From assembly GCF_008064665.1 (NCBI RefSeq), contig NZ_VRZA01000004.1, positions 372,001-436,000 of the forward strand: a stretch of DNA of 64,000 nucleotides, read 5' to 3'. The notes below the pieces were generated by a model that was not told the DNA's origin, made no database searches, and saw only the letters and a program-made list of their open reading frames with translations. Each line of letters starts with the position of its first letter. The stretch's first letter is position 1. Position numbers and translations under genes: made by a program. Shown here in pieces: positions 27,681 through 36,975 of the stretch. The DNA comes from Parahaliea maris (GTDB lineage Bacteria > Pseudomonadota > Gammaproteobacteria > Pseudomonadales > Halieaceae).

Positions 27681-28235
27681 TTACTGGCCGGGGCGGTTTT
27701 CTTCCAGAAGCTTTTTTGCCGTCAGCCGCCGCGCCTTGCGCGCATGCCAGCGATTGGCCACGTGCCAGCGCCACAGCATGCTGATCACGAAATAGCCCAC
27801 GGAGCCAAAAAACAGGCCGCACACCAGGCAGCCCAGCAGGAAGGGCTGCCAGATCACGTGCAGGCTCTCGGTGGCCCACTCGAGGCTGAGCTGGAAGTGC
27901 ATGAACTGCACCGGCTCGTTCATCAACAATGCGCCCACCCGGTAGGCCAGGTAGAAAATGGCCGGGATGGTCAGCGGATTGGTGATCCAGATCAGGGTGA
28001 CCGCCAGCGGCAGGTTGCAGCGCACCAGGATGGCCAGCAGCGCGGCGATGACCATCTGCCCCGGCAGGGGCACGAAGGCCACGAACAGGCCGATAAAAAA
28101 CGCCATCGAAGCCGAGTAGCGGTTCAGGTGCCACAAATTGGACTGGTAAATCCACTCGCCCAGAAAACCAAGCGCCTTGATTTCCCGCAGCCTGGCAGGG
28201 GAGGGCATGATCTGTTTGAGGGTATGTTTGGGCAT
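27681..28235 (-). CDS. DUF2062 membrane protein
   Basis: 184 residues with three to four hydrophobic helices (about 50-70, 80-105, 140-165). It contains the family block SVAFFIGLFVAFVP-like SASMAFFIGLFVAFVPLPGQ and WITNPLTIPAIFYLAYRVG. ATG 28235 is chosen because the family starts with MPKHTLKQ-type residues; a frame to 28298 has no support. Function unknown; the gene stands beside comEC in Pseudomonas (PA2985) too. Divergent from comEC across 119 bases. Confidence 0.87.
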   Translation of the reverse strand: MPKHTLKQIMPSPARLREIKALGFLGEWIYQSNLWHLNRYSASMAFFIGLFVAFVPLPGQMVIAALLAILVRCNLPLAVTLIWITNPLTIPAIFYLAYRVGALLMNEPVQFMHFQLSLEWATESLHVIWQPFLLGCLVCGLFFGSVGYFVISMLWRWHVANRWHARKARRLTAKKLLEENRPGQ

Positions 28236-28354
28236 CGCTGGCCTGATTCGACGTGTGAACCCGCGCTGCGCTGTGGTCGACTGTAGCTCCTGGCGCAAGG
28301 CGCCCAGTCAGCGGGGGCGGCCATTATGCCCAACATCGGCGGGATTGCCCACCA

Positions 28355-30664
28355 GTGGGAGGGCTGATATCAGCGCCGGTGGCGGGTCTGTTGATATCGG
28401 CCGGGCTGCCGTGGTTACCGGCTTGGCCTGTCGTGCTGCTTCTGGGGCTTGCCGGAACGGCGCTGGTGCTTCGCGCCCGGCGCGGCGCTCGCCTGGCCGG
28501 GCTGGGTTTACTGGGCCTGCTGGTCGGTATTCTCCATGGGCATGCCACTGTCGCCCGCACTCTGCCAGAGAGCTGTGTGCGCCAGCCGCTGGTGGTGGCG
28601 GGGCGGGTGGTATCGCTACCCCGGGTCACGTACTTTGACGCGCGCACCCGCCAACAGCGCTTCGAGTTCGAGGTAAGCTCGCTGTCGGCCCCTGAGTGCC
28701 GCGGTCCCCGCCGGCTGTTGCTCAGCTATTACGGTGAGGCCGCCATCGAGCCCGGCAGCCGCTGGCGCTTCGAGGTGTTGCTCAGGCGCCCCTGGGGGCT
28801 GGTCAATCCCGGGTCCTACAACATGCAGGCCGGGTACGCCCGCAGTGGCATCGACGCCACCGGCAGCGTACGCAGTGCACCCGGTTCAGCCTTGCCCCTG
28901 CCCGCGGTGGATGCCGGACTGGCCACCTTGCACCACCGGGCCCGGGCCCGGATCAGCGAGCGAATAGCCCGGCTCGGCCTGCCCCGGGACGTCCAGGCCG
29001 TACTGCAGGCGGTCACTGTCGCCGAGCGCAGCGCGCTCGATACCGGTTTGTGGCGACTGTTCCAGTCCTTCGGCCTCAATCACCTGCTGGTGATTTCCGG
29101 GTTGCATATTGGCCTGCTGGCAGGGCTGGGTTACGCGATCGGGCGGCTGCTGTCACTGGCGGGAAACCGGGTTGCCCTGCAGTTGCCAGGGTTGCTGGCA
29201 CTGTTGATGGCATTGGCGTATACCGCCCTGGCAGGGTTTTCCCTGGCAACCTGCCGGGCCCTGTTGATGTTGTGCGTTGTGGTAGTGGCCGCGGCGCTGG
29301 GGCGTGGCGCCGCCGCCGGACACTGCCTGTGGCTGGCGGCGGTCGTGTTACTGGCGCTCAACCCGCTCGCCGCCCTGGGCAGCGGGTTCTGGTTGTCGTT
29401 CGGTGCCGTCGCCTGCCTGTTGTGGCGCCTGCAATGGCATGGGAGAGGGCGTCGGTTCGGCCAGCGCGTGATTGCGATCCTGGGTACCCATGGTTACATG
29501 GCGCTGGCCATGGTGCCTCTCGCAGGCGGCTGGTTTGGTGGCGCCAGTCTGGTGTCCATGCCGGCGAATCTGCTGGTGGTCCCACTGCTCGGGCTCTACG
29601 TGATACCCCTGTCGCTGGCAGCCACATTCCTGGCCCTGGCAGGCTGGTCCGCTGCGGACGCGCTGTGGCGGGCCGCGGCTATACCCCTGGGGTACCTGCT
29701 GCCACTGGCGGACGGGATAGTGCAGGCCCGGCCCGACTGGCTCTATTGGCGATTCAGCCCGTCCACCGCAGAGCTTGTGCTTGCCGCCGTGGCGATTGGC
29801 CTGGCTGTCAGTCCTGTCGCGGCGTTGCGCAAGTGGCTGGCGGTGGCACTGCTACTCACCCCCGCGTTGCTGCCGCCGGGGGTGGCGAAGACGGCGTCGG
29901 AAGATGCGGTGCACCTGCTGTTTATCGACGTGGGGCAGGGCACCTCCGTCCTCCTCTACACCCGAGACCGGGCGCTGCTGTACGACACCGGCGGCGGCGT
30001 GCCCGGAGGGCCGACCGTGGCCGACAGTGTCGTGCTGCCGCTGTTGCGCCAGCGCGGAATCCGGCGCCTGGATACCCTGGTGTTGAGCCACGGTGACAGC
30101 GACCACAGCGCGGGTTGGGTCGATATCGAGGAGGGTGTGGAAGTGGTGGCGGTGCGCTCGGGGGCCGATCTTTCCCGGGCCAGGCACTGCCGGGCAGGCG
30201 AGGCCTGGCACTGGCCTGCAAGCCCGGTGACGCTCCGGTTTCTGGCACCCGCGGAGGAACAGGCACTCAGCCGCAACAATGGCTCCTGCGTGTTGCAACT
30301 GCAGATTGGCGCTACGGTGGTGCTGCTGACCGGTGATATCGACAGTGATCGCGAGCGGCAACTGCTGCGTTACTGGGGCAGGGGTTTGCGCAGCGACTGG
30401 TTGCTGGCCGCCCACCACGGCAGCAACAGCTCCACTGGCCATGCCTTCCTGAAGCAGGTTGCGGCACAGCACGTGGTGATCAGCGCCGGCTATGCCAATC
30501 GCTTCGGCCACCCCCACCCGGACGTGCTCAGGCGTATCGCCGCCAGCGGTGCCAGGGCCTGGTTCAGCGCCCATGAGGGTGCGATCGAACTGATCTTTGA
30601 ACCCGGTGAGAGTGCTCTCGAGGTGGTGGCCCACCGGCGCCTGCAGCAGTTCTATTGGCGCTAA
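28355..30664 (+). CDS. comEC: DNA internalisation protein ComEC/Rec2
   Basis: 769 residues, the full three-part ComEC: an N-terminal DUF4131 OB-fold region between hydrophobic segments (about 1-180), the Competence domain with multiple transmembrane helices (about 200-480, starting FGLNHLLVISGLHIGLLAG) and a C-terminal metallo-beta-lactamase domain (about 510-760). That last domain has FIDVGQGTS, LSHGDSDHSAGWVD, TGDID and AAHHGSNSST, the metal-binding set expected of an active nuclease. It forms the inner-membrane channel for single-stranded DNA in natural transformation. GTG start; divergent from the DUF2062 gene. Confidence 0.93.
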   Translation: MGGLISAPVAGLLISAGLPWLPAWPVVLLLGLAGTALVLRARRGARLAGLGLLGLLVGILHGHATVARTLPESCVRQPLVVAGRVVSLPRVTYFDARTRQQRFEFEVSSLSAPECRGPRRLLLSYYGEAAIEPGSRWRFEVLLRRPWGLVNPGSYNMQAGYARSGIDATGSVRSAPGSALPLPAVDAGLATLHHRARARISERIARLGLPRDVQAVLQAVTVAERSALDTGLWRLFQSFGLNHLLVISGLHIGLLAGLGYAIGRLLSLAGNRVALQLPGLLALLMALAYTALAGFSLATCRALLMLCVVVVAAALGRGAAAGHCLWLAAVVLLALNPLAALGSGFWLSFGAVACLLWRLQWHGRGRRFGQRVIAILGTHGYMALAMVPLAGGWFGGASLVSMPANLLVVPLLGLYVIPLSLAATFLALAGWSAADALWRAAAIPLGYLLPLADGIVQARPDWLYWRFSPSTAELVLAAVAIGLAVSPVAALRKWLAVALLLTPALLPPGVAKTASEDAVHLLFIDVGQGTSVLLYTRDRALLYDTGGGVPGGPTVADSVVLPLLRQRGIRRLDTLVLSHGDSDHSAGWVDIEEGVEVVAVRSGADLSRARHCRAGEAWHWPASPVTLRFLAPAEEQALSRNNGSCVLQLQIGATVVLLTGDIDSDRERQLLRYWGRGLRSDWLLAAHHGSNSSTGHAFLKQVAAQHVVISAGYANRFGHPHPDVLRRIAASGARAWFSAHEGAIELIFEPGESALEVVAHRRLQQFYWR

Positions 30665-30687
30665 GGGTCAGCCCGGTATTCGTTAAT

Positions 30688-30738
30688 GCGAAGTGACCAC
30701 TTCGCCGGTTTATCCGATCTGGTAGCTGTGCGTATAAT
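30688..30738 (+). promoter_or_regulatory. Palindrome and promoter before exbB
   Basis: GCGAAGTG-AC-CACTTCGC at 30688-30705 is a perfect 8-bp-arm palindrome just after comEC. It is followed by a possible -35 TTATCC (30710-30715), a 17-base spacer and a perfect -10 TATAAT (30733-30738). The palindrome could be the comEC terminator (no T-run) or an operator of the exbBD-msbA-lpxK operon. Confidence 0.55.
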
Positions 30739-30770
30739 GGCGCCACTTCTCGCTGTTACAGGAAACAGGT

Positions 30771-31394
30771 GTGCTCGAACTGGTAACGGCAGGCGGCTGG
30801 CTGATGGTGCTGATCCTGCTTTGTTCTATCGTGGCGGTTGCGATTTGTATCGAACGCCTTTACACACTGAACCCGAAAAAGATTGCACCTCCCCACCTGT
30901 TGGCCACCGTGTGGAAGCAGCTCAAGGCTGGCGAAATCGATGCCGGCCGCCTCAAGAGCCTGCGCCAGTCTTCACCCCTCGGGCGGATTCTCGCAGCGGG
31001 CCTGGGTAACGCCTCCCACGGCCGCGACGTGATGAAAGAGAGCATCCAGGAAGCCGCCAGCCATGTGATCCATGAGCTGGAGCGCTACCTCAACACCCTC
31101 GGCACCATCGCCGCGGTGGCTCCCCTGCTGGGCCTGCTGGGTACGGTAGTGGGCATGATCAAGGTGTTCGCCGAAATCATGGCCCAGGGCACCGGTAATG
31201 CCAGCGCCCTGGCCGGCGGTATCTCCGAGGCGCTGATCACCACCGCCGCAGGCCTCGCCGTGGCAATTCCTGCACTGGTGATGCACCGCTATTTCATCGG
31301 TCGCATCGATGGCATCGTGGTCGAACTGGAGCAGGAAACCATCAAACTGGTGGATGCGCTGCACTCCGAGGAACCCGAGGAAGCGCGGCGTTGA
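30771..31394 (+). CDS. exbB: MotA/TolQ/ExbB proton-channel family protein
   Basis: 207 residues with three transmembrane helices (about 8-28, 105-130 and 150-175), the TolQ/ExbB topology; the conserved LGLLGTVVGMIKVFAEIM and ALITTAAGLAVAIPALVMHRYF segments line the proton path. With the ExbD-type protein that follows it forms a proton-motive-force motor. There is no tonB or tolA here, and the position beside msbA and lpxK is shared with Pseudomonas (PA2983/PA2982). GTG start at 30771 with GG-rich site upstream; its stop overlaps the next start (TTGA). Confidence 0.9.
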   Translation: MLELVTAGGWLMVLILLCSIVAVAICIERLYTLNPKKIAPPHLLATVWKQLKAGEIDAGRLKSLRQSSPLGRILAAGLGNASHGRDVMKESIQEAASHVIHELERYLNTLGTIAAVAPLLGLLGTVVGMIKVFAEIMAQGTGNASALAGGISEALITTAAGLAVAIPALVMHRYFIGRIDGIVVELEQETIKLVDALHSEEPEEARR

Positions 31395-31819
31395 AATTCC
31401 GTCGCCAGCGCCGGGAGGAAGTCGGCGTCAACCTGACACCCCTAATCGATGTGGTGTTTCTGCTGCTGATCTTCTTCATGGTCTCCACCACCTTTACCCG
31501 GGAGACCCAGCTCAGTATCGACCTGCCGGAAGCCAGCGGTGAGCCGCGGGAGAGCCTGGGCGAGCAGGTAGAAATCATGATCGACGAGGCGGGTACCTAC
31601 CGGGTCAACGGCCAGCGCCTGGTCGACAGCCGGCCCCGCACCCTGCAGGCCGCCATCTACAAAGTGTCTGCCGGCGATACCACCCTGCCCATGATCATTA
31701 CCGCCGATGCCCAGTCCAGCCACGAGTCGGTGGTGCGGGCGATGGACGCGGCAGGCCAGATGGGCTTCGTGCACCTCAGCATCACCACCCGGCAGCCCGC
31801 CAGCGACGGCAATGGCTAG
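31391..31819 (+). CDS. exbD: Biopolymer transport protein, ExbD/TolR family
   Basis: 142 residues: a basic cytoplasmic N-terminus, one helix with the essential Asp in NLTPLIDVVFLLLIFFMV (about residues 16-33), and a periplasmic ExbD/TolR domain. It partners the preceding ExbB-type channel. The start is TTG 31391, overlapping the exbB stop, so translation is probably coupled. The end overlaps the likely msbA start by 8 bases. Confidence 0.9.
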   Translation: MKFRRQRREEVGVNLTPLIDVVFLLLIFFMVSTTFTRETQLSIDLPEASGEPRESLGEQVEIMIDEAGTYRVNGQRLVDSRPRTLQAAIYKVSAGDTTLPMIITADAQSSHESVVRAMDAAGQMGFVHLSITTRQPASDGNG

Positions 31820-33647
31820 GACCGCCCGCTACGTGGCCCGCCAGGGCACCATGTCCGACTGGCAGCTCTATCGCAGGCTGCTGGGCTACGCGCTGCCGTA
31901 CTGGAAAATGTTCCTGCTCAGTGTGGTCGGTTTCGCGGTGTACTCGGCAGGCAATGTGTTGCTGGCCGACCTGATGCAGTTCCTGCTGGATGCCATCAAC
32001 GATACCGCCCAGTCCGACAAGGGCGTAGTGGCCAGCATCGCCTACCGCTTCTGGGAGGGCGGCGAGGGCACCCGGCTGGAATTCGCGCGAGTGGCGGTGC
32101 CAGTGGCCGCCGTGCTGCTGGCCTTCGGCCGCGCCACCGGTTACTTTGCCGGCACCTACTTCATGACCAACGTGGCGCGCAACCTGATTCACACCCTGCG
32201 CTGCGAGCTGTTCGACAAAATGCTCGGCGCCCCCTGCAGCTACTACGACAGGCACAGCCAGGGCACGCTGATCTCCAAGATCACCTTCAACGTCGAACAG
32301 GTGTCCGGCGCGGCCACCAAGGCGCTGAAGATCATTATCGGCGAGGGTCTTACCGTTATTGGTCTGATTGGCTATCTGCTGTACCAGAACTGGCGCCTCG
32401 CGCTGGTGTTCTTTGCAGTGGCCCCAATTATCGCCCTGGTAGTGTCGGTGGTGGGCAAGCACTTCCGTCGCTACAGCCGCCGTATCCAGAACTCCATGGG
32501 CGACGTGACCCAGGTGAGTAACGAGAGCGTGGGCGGGCACAAGGAAATCCGTATCTTTGGCGGCCAGGGCCAGCAGTCCGACCGGTTCCGGGCGGCCAGC
32601 GATTACAACCGCGAGCAGAGCCTGAAACTCGCCTTTGCCGACGCCCTGTCGACACCGGTTATCCAGTCGCTGCTGGCGATGTCGCTGGCGGTGCTGGTGT
32701 GGATCGCCCTGAACCCGGTGATGCTGGCGGACTTTACCGGTGGCAGCCTGGTGGCCTTCCTTACGGCGGCGGGGCTGCTGGGCAAACCCATCCGCCAGTT
32801 GAGTGGCATTCAGAGCACCATCCAGCGGGCACTGGCGGCGGCGGAGGACATTTTCGCCCAGATCGACGAAGAGGGTGAGCGGGACACCGGGACCTATACC
32901 GTGGACCGGGCGCGCGGCGACCTGGCCATTCGCGATCTCAGCTTCAGCTATCCCGGTGGCGAACGGCCGGTGCTGCAGCACATCACGCTCGATGTGCCCT
33001 CGGGCAGCACGGTTGCCCTGGTGGGTCGTTCCGGCAGCGGCAAGAGCACCCTGGTGCAGTTGCTGTCCCGCTTCTATGACTGCGAGCACGGCGCGATTAC
33101 CCTCGATGGCGTGCCCATCGATGACTACACCCTCGACTCGCTGCGCGCCCAGATTGCCGTGGTGTCACAGGATGTCACCCTGTTCAAGGACACCGTGCGT
33201 AACAACATCGCCTTTGGCGCGCTGCAGCGGGCATCAGTGGAGCAGGTGCAGGCCGCGCTGCAGGCCGCCTACGCCAGTGAGTTTATCGACCAGCTGCCAG
33301 AGGGAATGGATACGCTACTCGGCGACGACGGCGGCGGCCTCAGTGGCGGCCAGCGCCAGCGCCTGGCGATTGCCCGGGCCATCCTCAAGGACGCTCCCGT
33401 GCTGATTCTGGACGAGGCGACTTCCGCCCTGGACAACGAGTCCGAGCACCGCATCCAGCGAGCCCTGGATGAGATCACCGCGAGCCGCACCACCATCGTG
33501 ATCGCCCACCGGCTGTCGACGGTGGAGCGGGCCGACCGCATTGTGGTGATGGATGCCGGCCGTATCGTGACCCAGGGCACCCACGCCGAACTGCTCGCCG
33601 AAGGCGGCATTTACTCCCAGCTCTACCATCAGGAATTCAGCGACTGA
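31812..33647 (+). CDS. msbA: Lipid A export ATP-binding/permease protein MsbA
   Basis: 611 residues with an N-terminal six-helix ABC exporter domain (about 20-330) and a C-terminal ATPase: Walker A VGRSGSGKST, signature LSGGQRQRLAIARAI, Walker B VLILDEATSALDNESE and H-loop IVIAHRLST. It flips lipid A-core across the inner membrane. ATG 31812 overlaps exbD; ATG 31851 (MSDWQLYRRLL) is equally possible and gives a length nearer E. coli MsbA. It is followed in a 3-base overlap by lpxK, which makes lipid A rather than another ABC cargo likely. Confidence 0.94.
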   Translation: MARTARYVARQGTMSDWQLYRRLLGYALPYWKMFLLSVVGFAVYSAGNVLLADLMQFLLDAINDTAQSDKGVVASIAYRFWEGGEGTRLEFARVAVPVAAVLLAFGRATGYFAGTYFMTNVARNLIHTLRCELFDKMLGAPCSYYDRHSQGTLISKITFNVEQVSGAATKALKIIIGEGLTVIGLIGYLLYQNWRLALVFFAVAPIIALVVSVVGKHFRRYSRRIQNSMGDVTQVSNESVGGHKEIRIFGGQGQQSDRFRAASDYNREQSLKLAFADALSTPVIQSLLAMSLAVLVWIALNPVMLADFTGGSLVAFLTAAGLLGKPIRQLSGIQSTIQRALAAAEDIFAQIDEEGERDTGTYTVDRARGDLAIRDLSFSYPGGERPVLQHITLDVPSGSTVALVGRSGSGKSTLVQLLSRFYDCEHGAITLDGVPIDDYTLDSLRAQIAVVSQDVTLFKDTVRNNIAFGALQRASVEQVQAALQAAYASEFIDQLPEGMDTLLGDDGGGLSGGQRQRLAIARAILKDAPVLILDEATSALDNESEHRIQRALDEITASRTTIVIAHRLSTVERADRIVVMDAGRIVTQGTHAELLAEGGIYSQLYHQEFSD

Positions 33648-34636
33648 TGTCTTTCGCCGCGCGCCTGGAACGGGCCTGGTACGAGGGCGCGTTCTGGCTG
33701 TGCCTGCTGTGGCCGCTGGAAGGGCTGTTTCGCGCCGTGGTTGCACTGCGGCGTGGCCTGTACCGGCGGGGAACCCTGCGCAGTTATCGCGCCCCGGTGC
33801 CCGTGGTGGTGGTGGGCAATATCACTGTGGGTGGCACAGGCAAGACACCGGTCGTCATCGCCCTGGTGGAGGCCCTGCAGCAGGCGGGCTTGCGGCCCGG
33901 GGTGGTCAGTCGCGGTTACGGCGGCCGGGCGCCGCTGTATCCCCATCGGCTCTCGGAAATTTCCCTGGCCAGTGACGCAGGCGATGAACCCCTGCTGATC
34001 TACCAGCGTACCGGTGCCGCCGTGGTGGTCGACCCCCTGCGGGCGCGGGCGGTACAGGCCCTGGAACAGGAGGTGGATATTGTCCTGTGTGACGACGGCC
34101 TGCAGCACTACGCACTGGCCCGGGACTATGAAATTGCCGTGCTCGACGCCGCGCGCGGGATGGGTAACGGCCACTGCCTGCCGGCCGGGCCATTGCGGGA
34201 GCCGGCGGTGCGCCTGGACGAGGTCAATTTTCGCCTGCGCCGGGGCAGCGATTCGCCGGAGGAGGGTGTTCGCTATACCCTGGGCCGGGTGCGCCGGCTC
34301 GATGGCTGTGATGAACTCTCGCTCGAGGCGTTCGCCTCGGCTGGCCCCTGCCGGGCCGTGGCCGGTATCGGACAACCACAGCAGTTTTTCGACACCCTGA
34401 AAGCGGCGGGCCTGCAGTTTTCCGAACACTCCTTTGCCGACCACCACACCTATACCGAGGCCGACTTCCTCGGGATGTCCGGCGGGCGGATTATCATGAC
34501 CGAGAAGGACGCGGTAAAATGTCGCGCAGTGCTGCCCGCCGAGCGGCTTGCCGAGGCCTGGTACCTGCCGATTGACGCGACCCTGCCACAGGCCCTGCTA
34601 GACGAGGTGGTCGCTCTCGCCCGGCGCGCCGATTGA
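33647..34636 (+). CDS. lpxK: Tetraacyldisaccharide 4'-kinase LpxK
   Basis: 329 residues. LpxK phosphorylates the 4' position of tetraacyldisaccharide 1-phosphate to make lipid IVA, at the inner membrane. The N-terminal segment is amphipathic and partly hydrophobic; the unusual LpxK P-loop is visible as [18 protein letters not shown], followed by SRGYGG, DDGLQHY and the C-terminal [13 protein letters not shown] 33647 shares its A with the msbA stop (TGATG). Confidence 0.95.
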   Translation: MSFAARLERAWYEGAFWLCLLWPLEGLFRAVVALRRGLYRRGTLRSYRAPVPVVVVGNITVGGTGKTPVVIALVEALQQAGLRPGVVSRGYGGRAPLYPHRLSEISLASDAGDEPLLIYQRTGAAVVVDPLRARAVQALEQEVDIVLCDDGLQHYALARDYEIAVLDAARGMGNGHCLPAGPLREPAVRLDEVNFRLRRGSDSPEEGVRYTLGRVRRLDGCDELSLEAFASAGPCRAVAGIGQPQQFFDTLKAAGLQFSEHSFADHHTYTEADFLGMSGGRIIMTEKDAVKCRAVLPAERLAEAWYLPIDATLPQALLDEVVALARRAD

Positions 34637-34644
34637 TAACACCG

Positions 34645-34689
34645 TTTACAGAATCCTCAGTTACGGAACCCTCATTTACGGAAATTCAG
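34645..34689 (+). repeat. Three tandem 15-bp repeats before kdsB
   Basis: Units TTTACAGAATCCTCA (34645-34659), GTTACGGAACCCTCA (34660-34674) and TTTACGGAAATTCAG (34675-34689); the first two differ at 3 of 15 positions. The array fills the 56-base gap between lpxK and the likely kdsB ATG and is in frame with kdsB. If translation starts at TTG 34633, it would encode the repeated pentapeptide pattern [15 protein letters not shown]. Confidence 0.8.
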
Positions 34690-34692
34690 CCC

Positions 34693-35463
34693 ATGTCCTT
34701 CTCCGTTGTAATTCCCGCCCGCTATGGCTCTTCCCGACTGCCGGGAAAGCCGCTGCAGGATATCGCCGGCCTGCCCATGGTCCAGCGTGTCTGGCAGCAG
34801 GCCGCCAGCAGTGCGGCCGAGCGGGTGATCATTGCCACTGACGACCAGCGCATCGCCGACTGCGCGGATGCCTTTGGCGCCGAGGTGTGCATGACCCGCG
34901 CAGACCACCCCTCCGGCACCGACCGCCTGCAGGAAGTGGTGACGCAATTCGACTTTGCCGATGACCACATCGTGGTGAACGTGCAGGGCGACGAGCCCCT
35001 GATTCCACCGGCGGTGATCGACCAGGTGGCGAACAACCTGCAACAACACACCAGTGCGGGCATCGCCACGTTGTGTGAGCGTATCGAGAGTGTGGAAACA
35101 CTGTGGGACCCGAATGCGGTGAAGGTGGTGAGTGATACCGACGGCATCGCACTCTACTTCAGCCGCGCCACTATCCCCTGGCCGAGGGATGCCTACGCCG
35201 CACAGGGCGGGGCGCCCGACAGCCTGCCGGCCGGGGACTGGTTCCGCCACATCGGCATCTACGCCTACCGCACCGGATTCCTGCACCGCTATATCACCTG
35301 GGCGCCCGCGCCGCTGGAACGGCTGGAACAACTGGAACAGTTGCGCGCGCTCTATCACGGCGTGGGTATTCACGTGGCCGAAGCCTGTGCCGCCGTACCG
35401 GGGGGTGTCGATACCGCCGAGGACCTTGAGCGGCTGCGCGAGTTGCTGGAGGGGGAGCAGTGA
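34693..35463 (+). CDS. kdsB: 3-deoxy-manno-octulosonate cytidylyltransferase KdsB
   Basis: 256 residues; activates Kdo as CMP-Kdo for lipopolysaccharide core synthesis. The nucleotide-binding start [15 protein letters not shown] is at residues 6-20, with NVQGDEPLI and the [10 protein letters not shown] region following. ATG 34693 gives the normal family start, but the ribosome-binding site is poor, and an in-frame TTG at 34633 overlapping the lpxK stop would add 20 residues coded by a 15-bp repeat. The stop overlaps the phosphatase ATG (TGATG). Confidence 0.95.
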   Translation: MSFSVVIPARYGSSRLPGKPLQDIAGLPMVQRVWQQAASSAAERVIIATDDQRIADCADAFGAEVCMTRADHPSGTDRLQEVVTQFDFADDHIVVNVQGDEPLIPPAVIDQVANNLQQHTSAGIATLCERIESVETLWDPNAVKVVSDTDGIALYFSRATIPWPRDAYAAQGGAPDSLPAGDWFRHIGIYAYRTGFLHRYITWAPAPLERLEQLEQLRALYHGVGIHVAEACAAVPGGVDTAEDLERLRELLEGEQ

Positions 35464-35942
35464 TGACACAGGTGAATGTGCTCTTTGTCTGTTTAGGCAA
35501 TATCTGCAGGTCACCGACTGCCCACGGTGTGTTTGAGCAACGGGTTGCGCAGCGCGGACTGCAGGAGCGTATTGTCGTTGACTCCTGCGGCACCGGTGAC
35601 TGGCACATCGGCCATCCGCCGGACCGGCGGGCCCAGGCCGCGGCGCTGCAACGTGGTTACGACCTTTCACACCTGCGGGCACGGCAGGTCGAGCCCGCGG
35701 ACTTCTCCCTGTTTGATTACGTGCTGGCCATGGACGAGAGCAATCTTGGCGACCTGCGCGCCATGCGTCCGGCCAGTTTTGCCGGCCACCTGGGATTGTT
35801 CCTCGACTTTGCCGACACCGGTTTAAGGGAAGTACCGGATCCCTATTACGGTGGCGACGACGGCTTTGACCACGTACTGGATCTGATCGAAGCGGCCAGT
35901 GACGGCCTGCTCACGGATATCCTGAGTGCAAATAAACCCTGA
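35463..35942 (+). CDS. Low-molecular-weight protein tyrosine phosphatase
   Basis: 159 residues with the complete LMW-PTP active site: P-loop CLGNICRS (Cys10 to Arg16) and the general acid Asp in VPDPYYGG near residue 123. It removes phosphate from tyrosine residues or small phosphoesters in the cytoplasm. Position between kdsB and murB matches Pseudomonas ptpA (PA2978). No tyrosine kinase or capsule gene lies nearby, so the substrate is unknown. It overlaps kdsB by 1 base and murB by 17. Confidence 0.92.
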   Translation: MTQVNVLFVCLGNICRSPTAHGVFEQRVAQRGLQERIVVDSCGTGDWHIGHPPDRRAQAAALQRGYDLSHLRARQVEPADFSLFDYVLAMDESNLGDLRAMRPASFAGHLGLFLDFADTGLREVPDPYYGGDDGFDHVLDLIEAASDGLLTDILSANKP

Positions 35943-36975
35943 TTTTTCCCTTGCGGCGCACAACACGCTGGCGCTGGCTGCGCAGGCGCGCGCCTTTGCG
36001 CGCGTGGAATCACTCGATGAGCTGCGACAGGCGCGGGTCTGGGCGCGGGCCGAGGGCCTTGGCATCCTGCCCCTGGGCGAGGGTAGCAATGTCGTGTTTG
36101 CCGGGGATGTGGATGCCCTCGTCATGCAACTGGCCAGCCGCGGAAGGCAACTGCTGGACAGCGACGACACCACACATTGCCTGCGGGTAGCAGCCGGTGA
36201 GAACTGGCATGCCTTCGTCACCTGGGCCGTGGGGCAGGGCTACAGCGGCCTGGCCAACCTGGCGCTGATTCCCGGTACCGTGGGCGCGGCACCCATCCAG
36301 AATATCGGCGCCTATGGCGTCGAGCTGGAACAGTTCGTTGAGGCGGTGCAGGTAGTGCACCTCGATTCGGGTGTAGAGCAGACCCTGTCTGCCGCCGATT
36401 GTGGATTCGCCTACCGCGACAGTATTTTCAAGCGCGAGCTGACGGATGTGGTGGTGACGGCCGTCGATTTCCGCCTGCCTTTGAAAGCCCCTGCGCAAGC
36501 GCGATATCCCAGCCTGGCAGTCTACCTTGAGGCGCAGGGTATTACCGAGCCCGGCGGCATGGATGTGTATAACGCGGTGGTGGCAATTCGCGGCGCCCGC
36601 CTGCCAGACCCGGCGACCGACCCCAATGCCGGCAGCTTCTTCAAGAACCCCGTGGTAGCCGAGAGCGTGGCAAAGGCACTGGCGGGCCAGTATTCCGGCA
36701 TGCCGACTTATCCGGCGGGCGAGGGCCGGATAAAAATCCCCGCCGCCTGGCTGATTGAGCAAGCCGGCTGGAAAGGTGAGCAACGCAATGGCGTGGGCGT
36801 TCACCCGGGCCACGCACTGGTATTGGTGAACTATGGCGCCAACAGTGGCGCGCGCCTGCTGGAACTGGCCCGTGCCATCCAGCTGTCGGTGCAGGAGCGC
36901 TTTGGTGTGGCGCTGGAAATGGAACCCAGGGTCTATGGTGAAGTGCAGGGCGCAGCGCAGGGCGCGGGACAGTGA
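35926..36975 (+). CDS. murB: UDP-N-acetylenolpyruvoylglucosamine reductase MurB (type I)
   Basis: 349 residues; the NADPH-dependent flavoenzyme that makes UDP-N-acetylmuramic acid for peptidoglycan. FAD-binding motifs: [13 protein letters not shown] (about residues 47-59) and [19 protein letters not shown] (about 115-133). The catalytic Ser is in [11 protein letters not shown]. The length and insert make it the type I (E. coli-like) enzyme. GTG start 35926 inside the phosphatase end. The stop overlaps uvrC as GTGA. Confidence 0.95.
   Translation: MQINPDFSLAAHNTLALAAQARAFARVESLDELRQARVWARAEGLGILPLGEGSNVVFAGDVDALVMQLASRGRQLLDSDDTTHCLRVAAGENWHAFVTWAVGQGYSGLANLALIPGTVGAAPIQNIGAYGVELEQFVEAVQVVHLDSGVEQTLSAADCGFAYRDSIFKRELTDVVVTAVDFRLPLKAPAQARYPSLAVYLEAQGITEPGGMDVYNAVVAIRGARLPDPATDPNAGSFFKNPVVAESVAKALAGQYSGMPTYPAGEGRIKIPAAWLIEQAGWKGEQRNGVGVHPGHALVLVNYGANSGARLLELARAIQLSVQERFGVALEMEPRVYGEVQGAAQGAGQ

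Noticed and set aside
31782-33089. 435-residue minus-strand frame opposite msbA
   Set aside because: Antisense shadow; the plus-strand frame has all ABC-transporter motifs.
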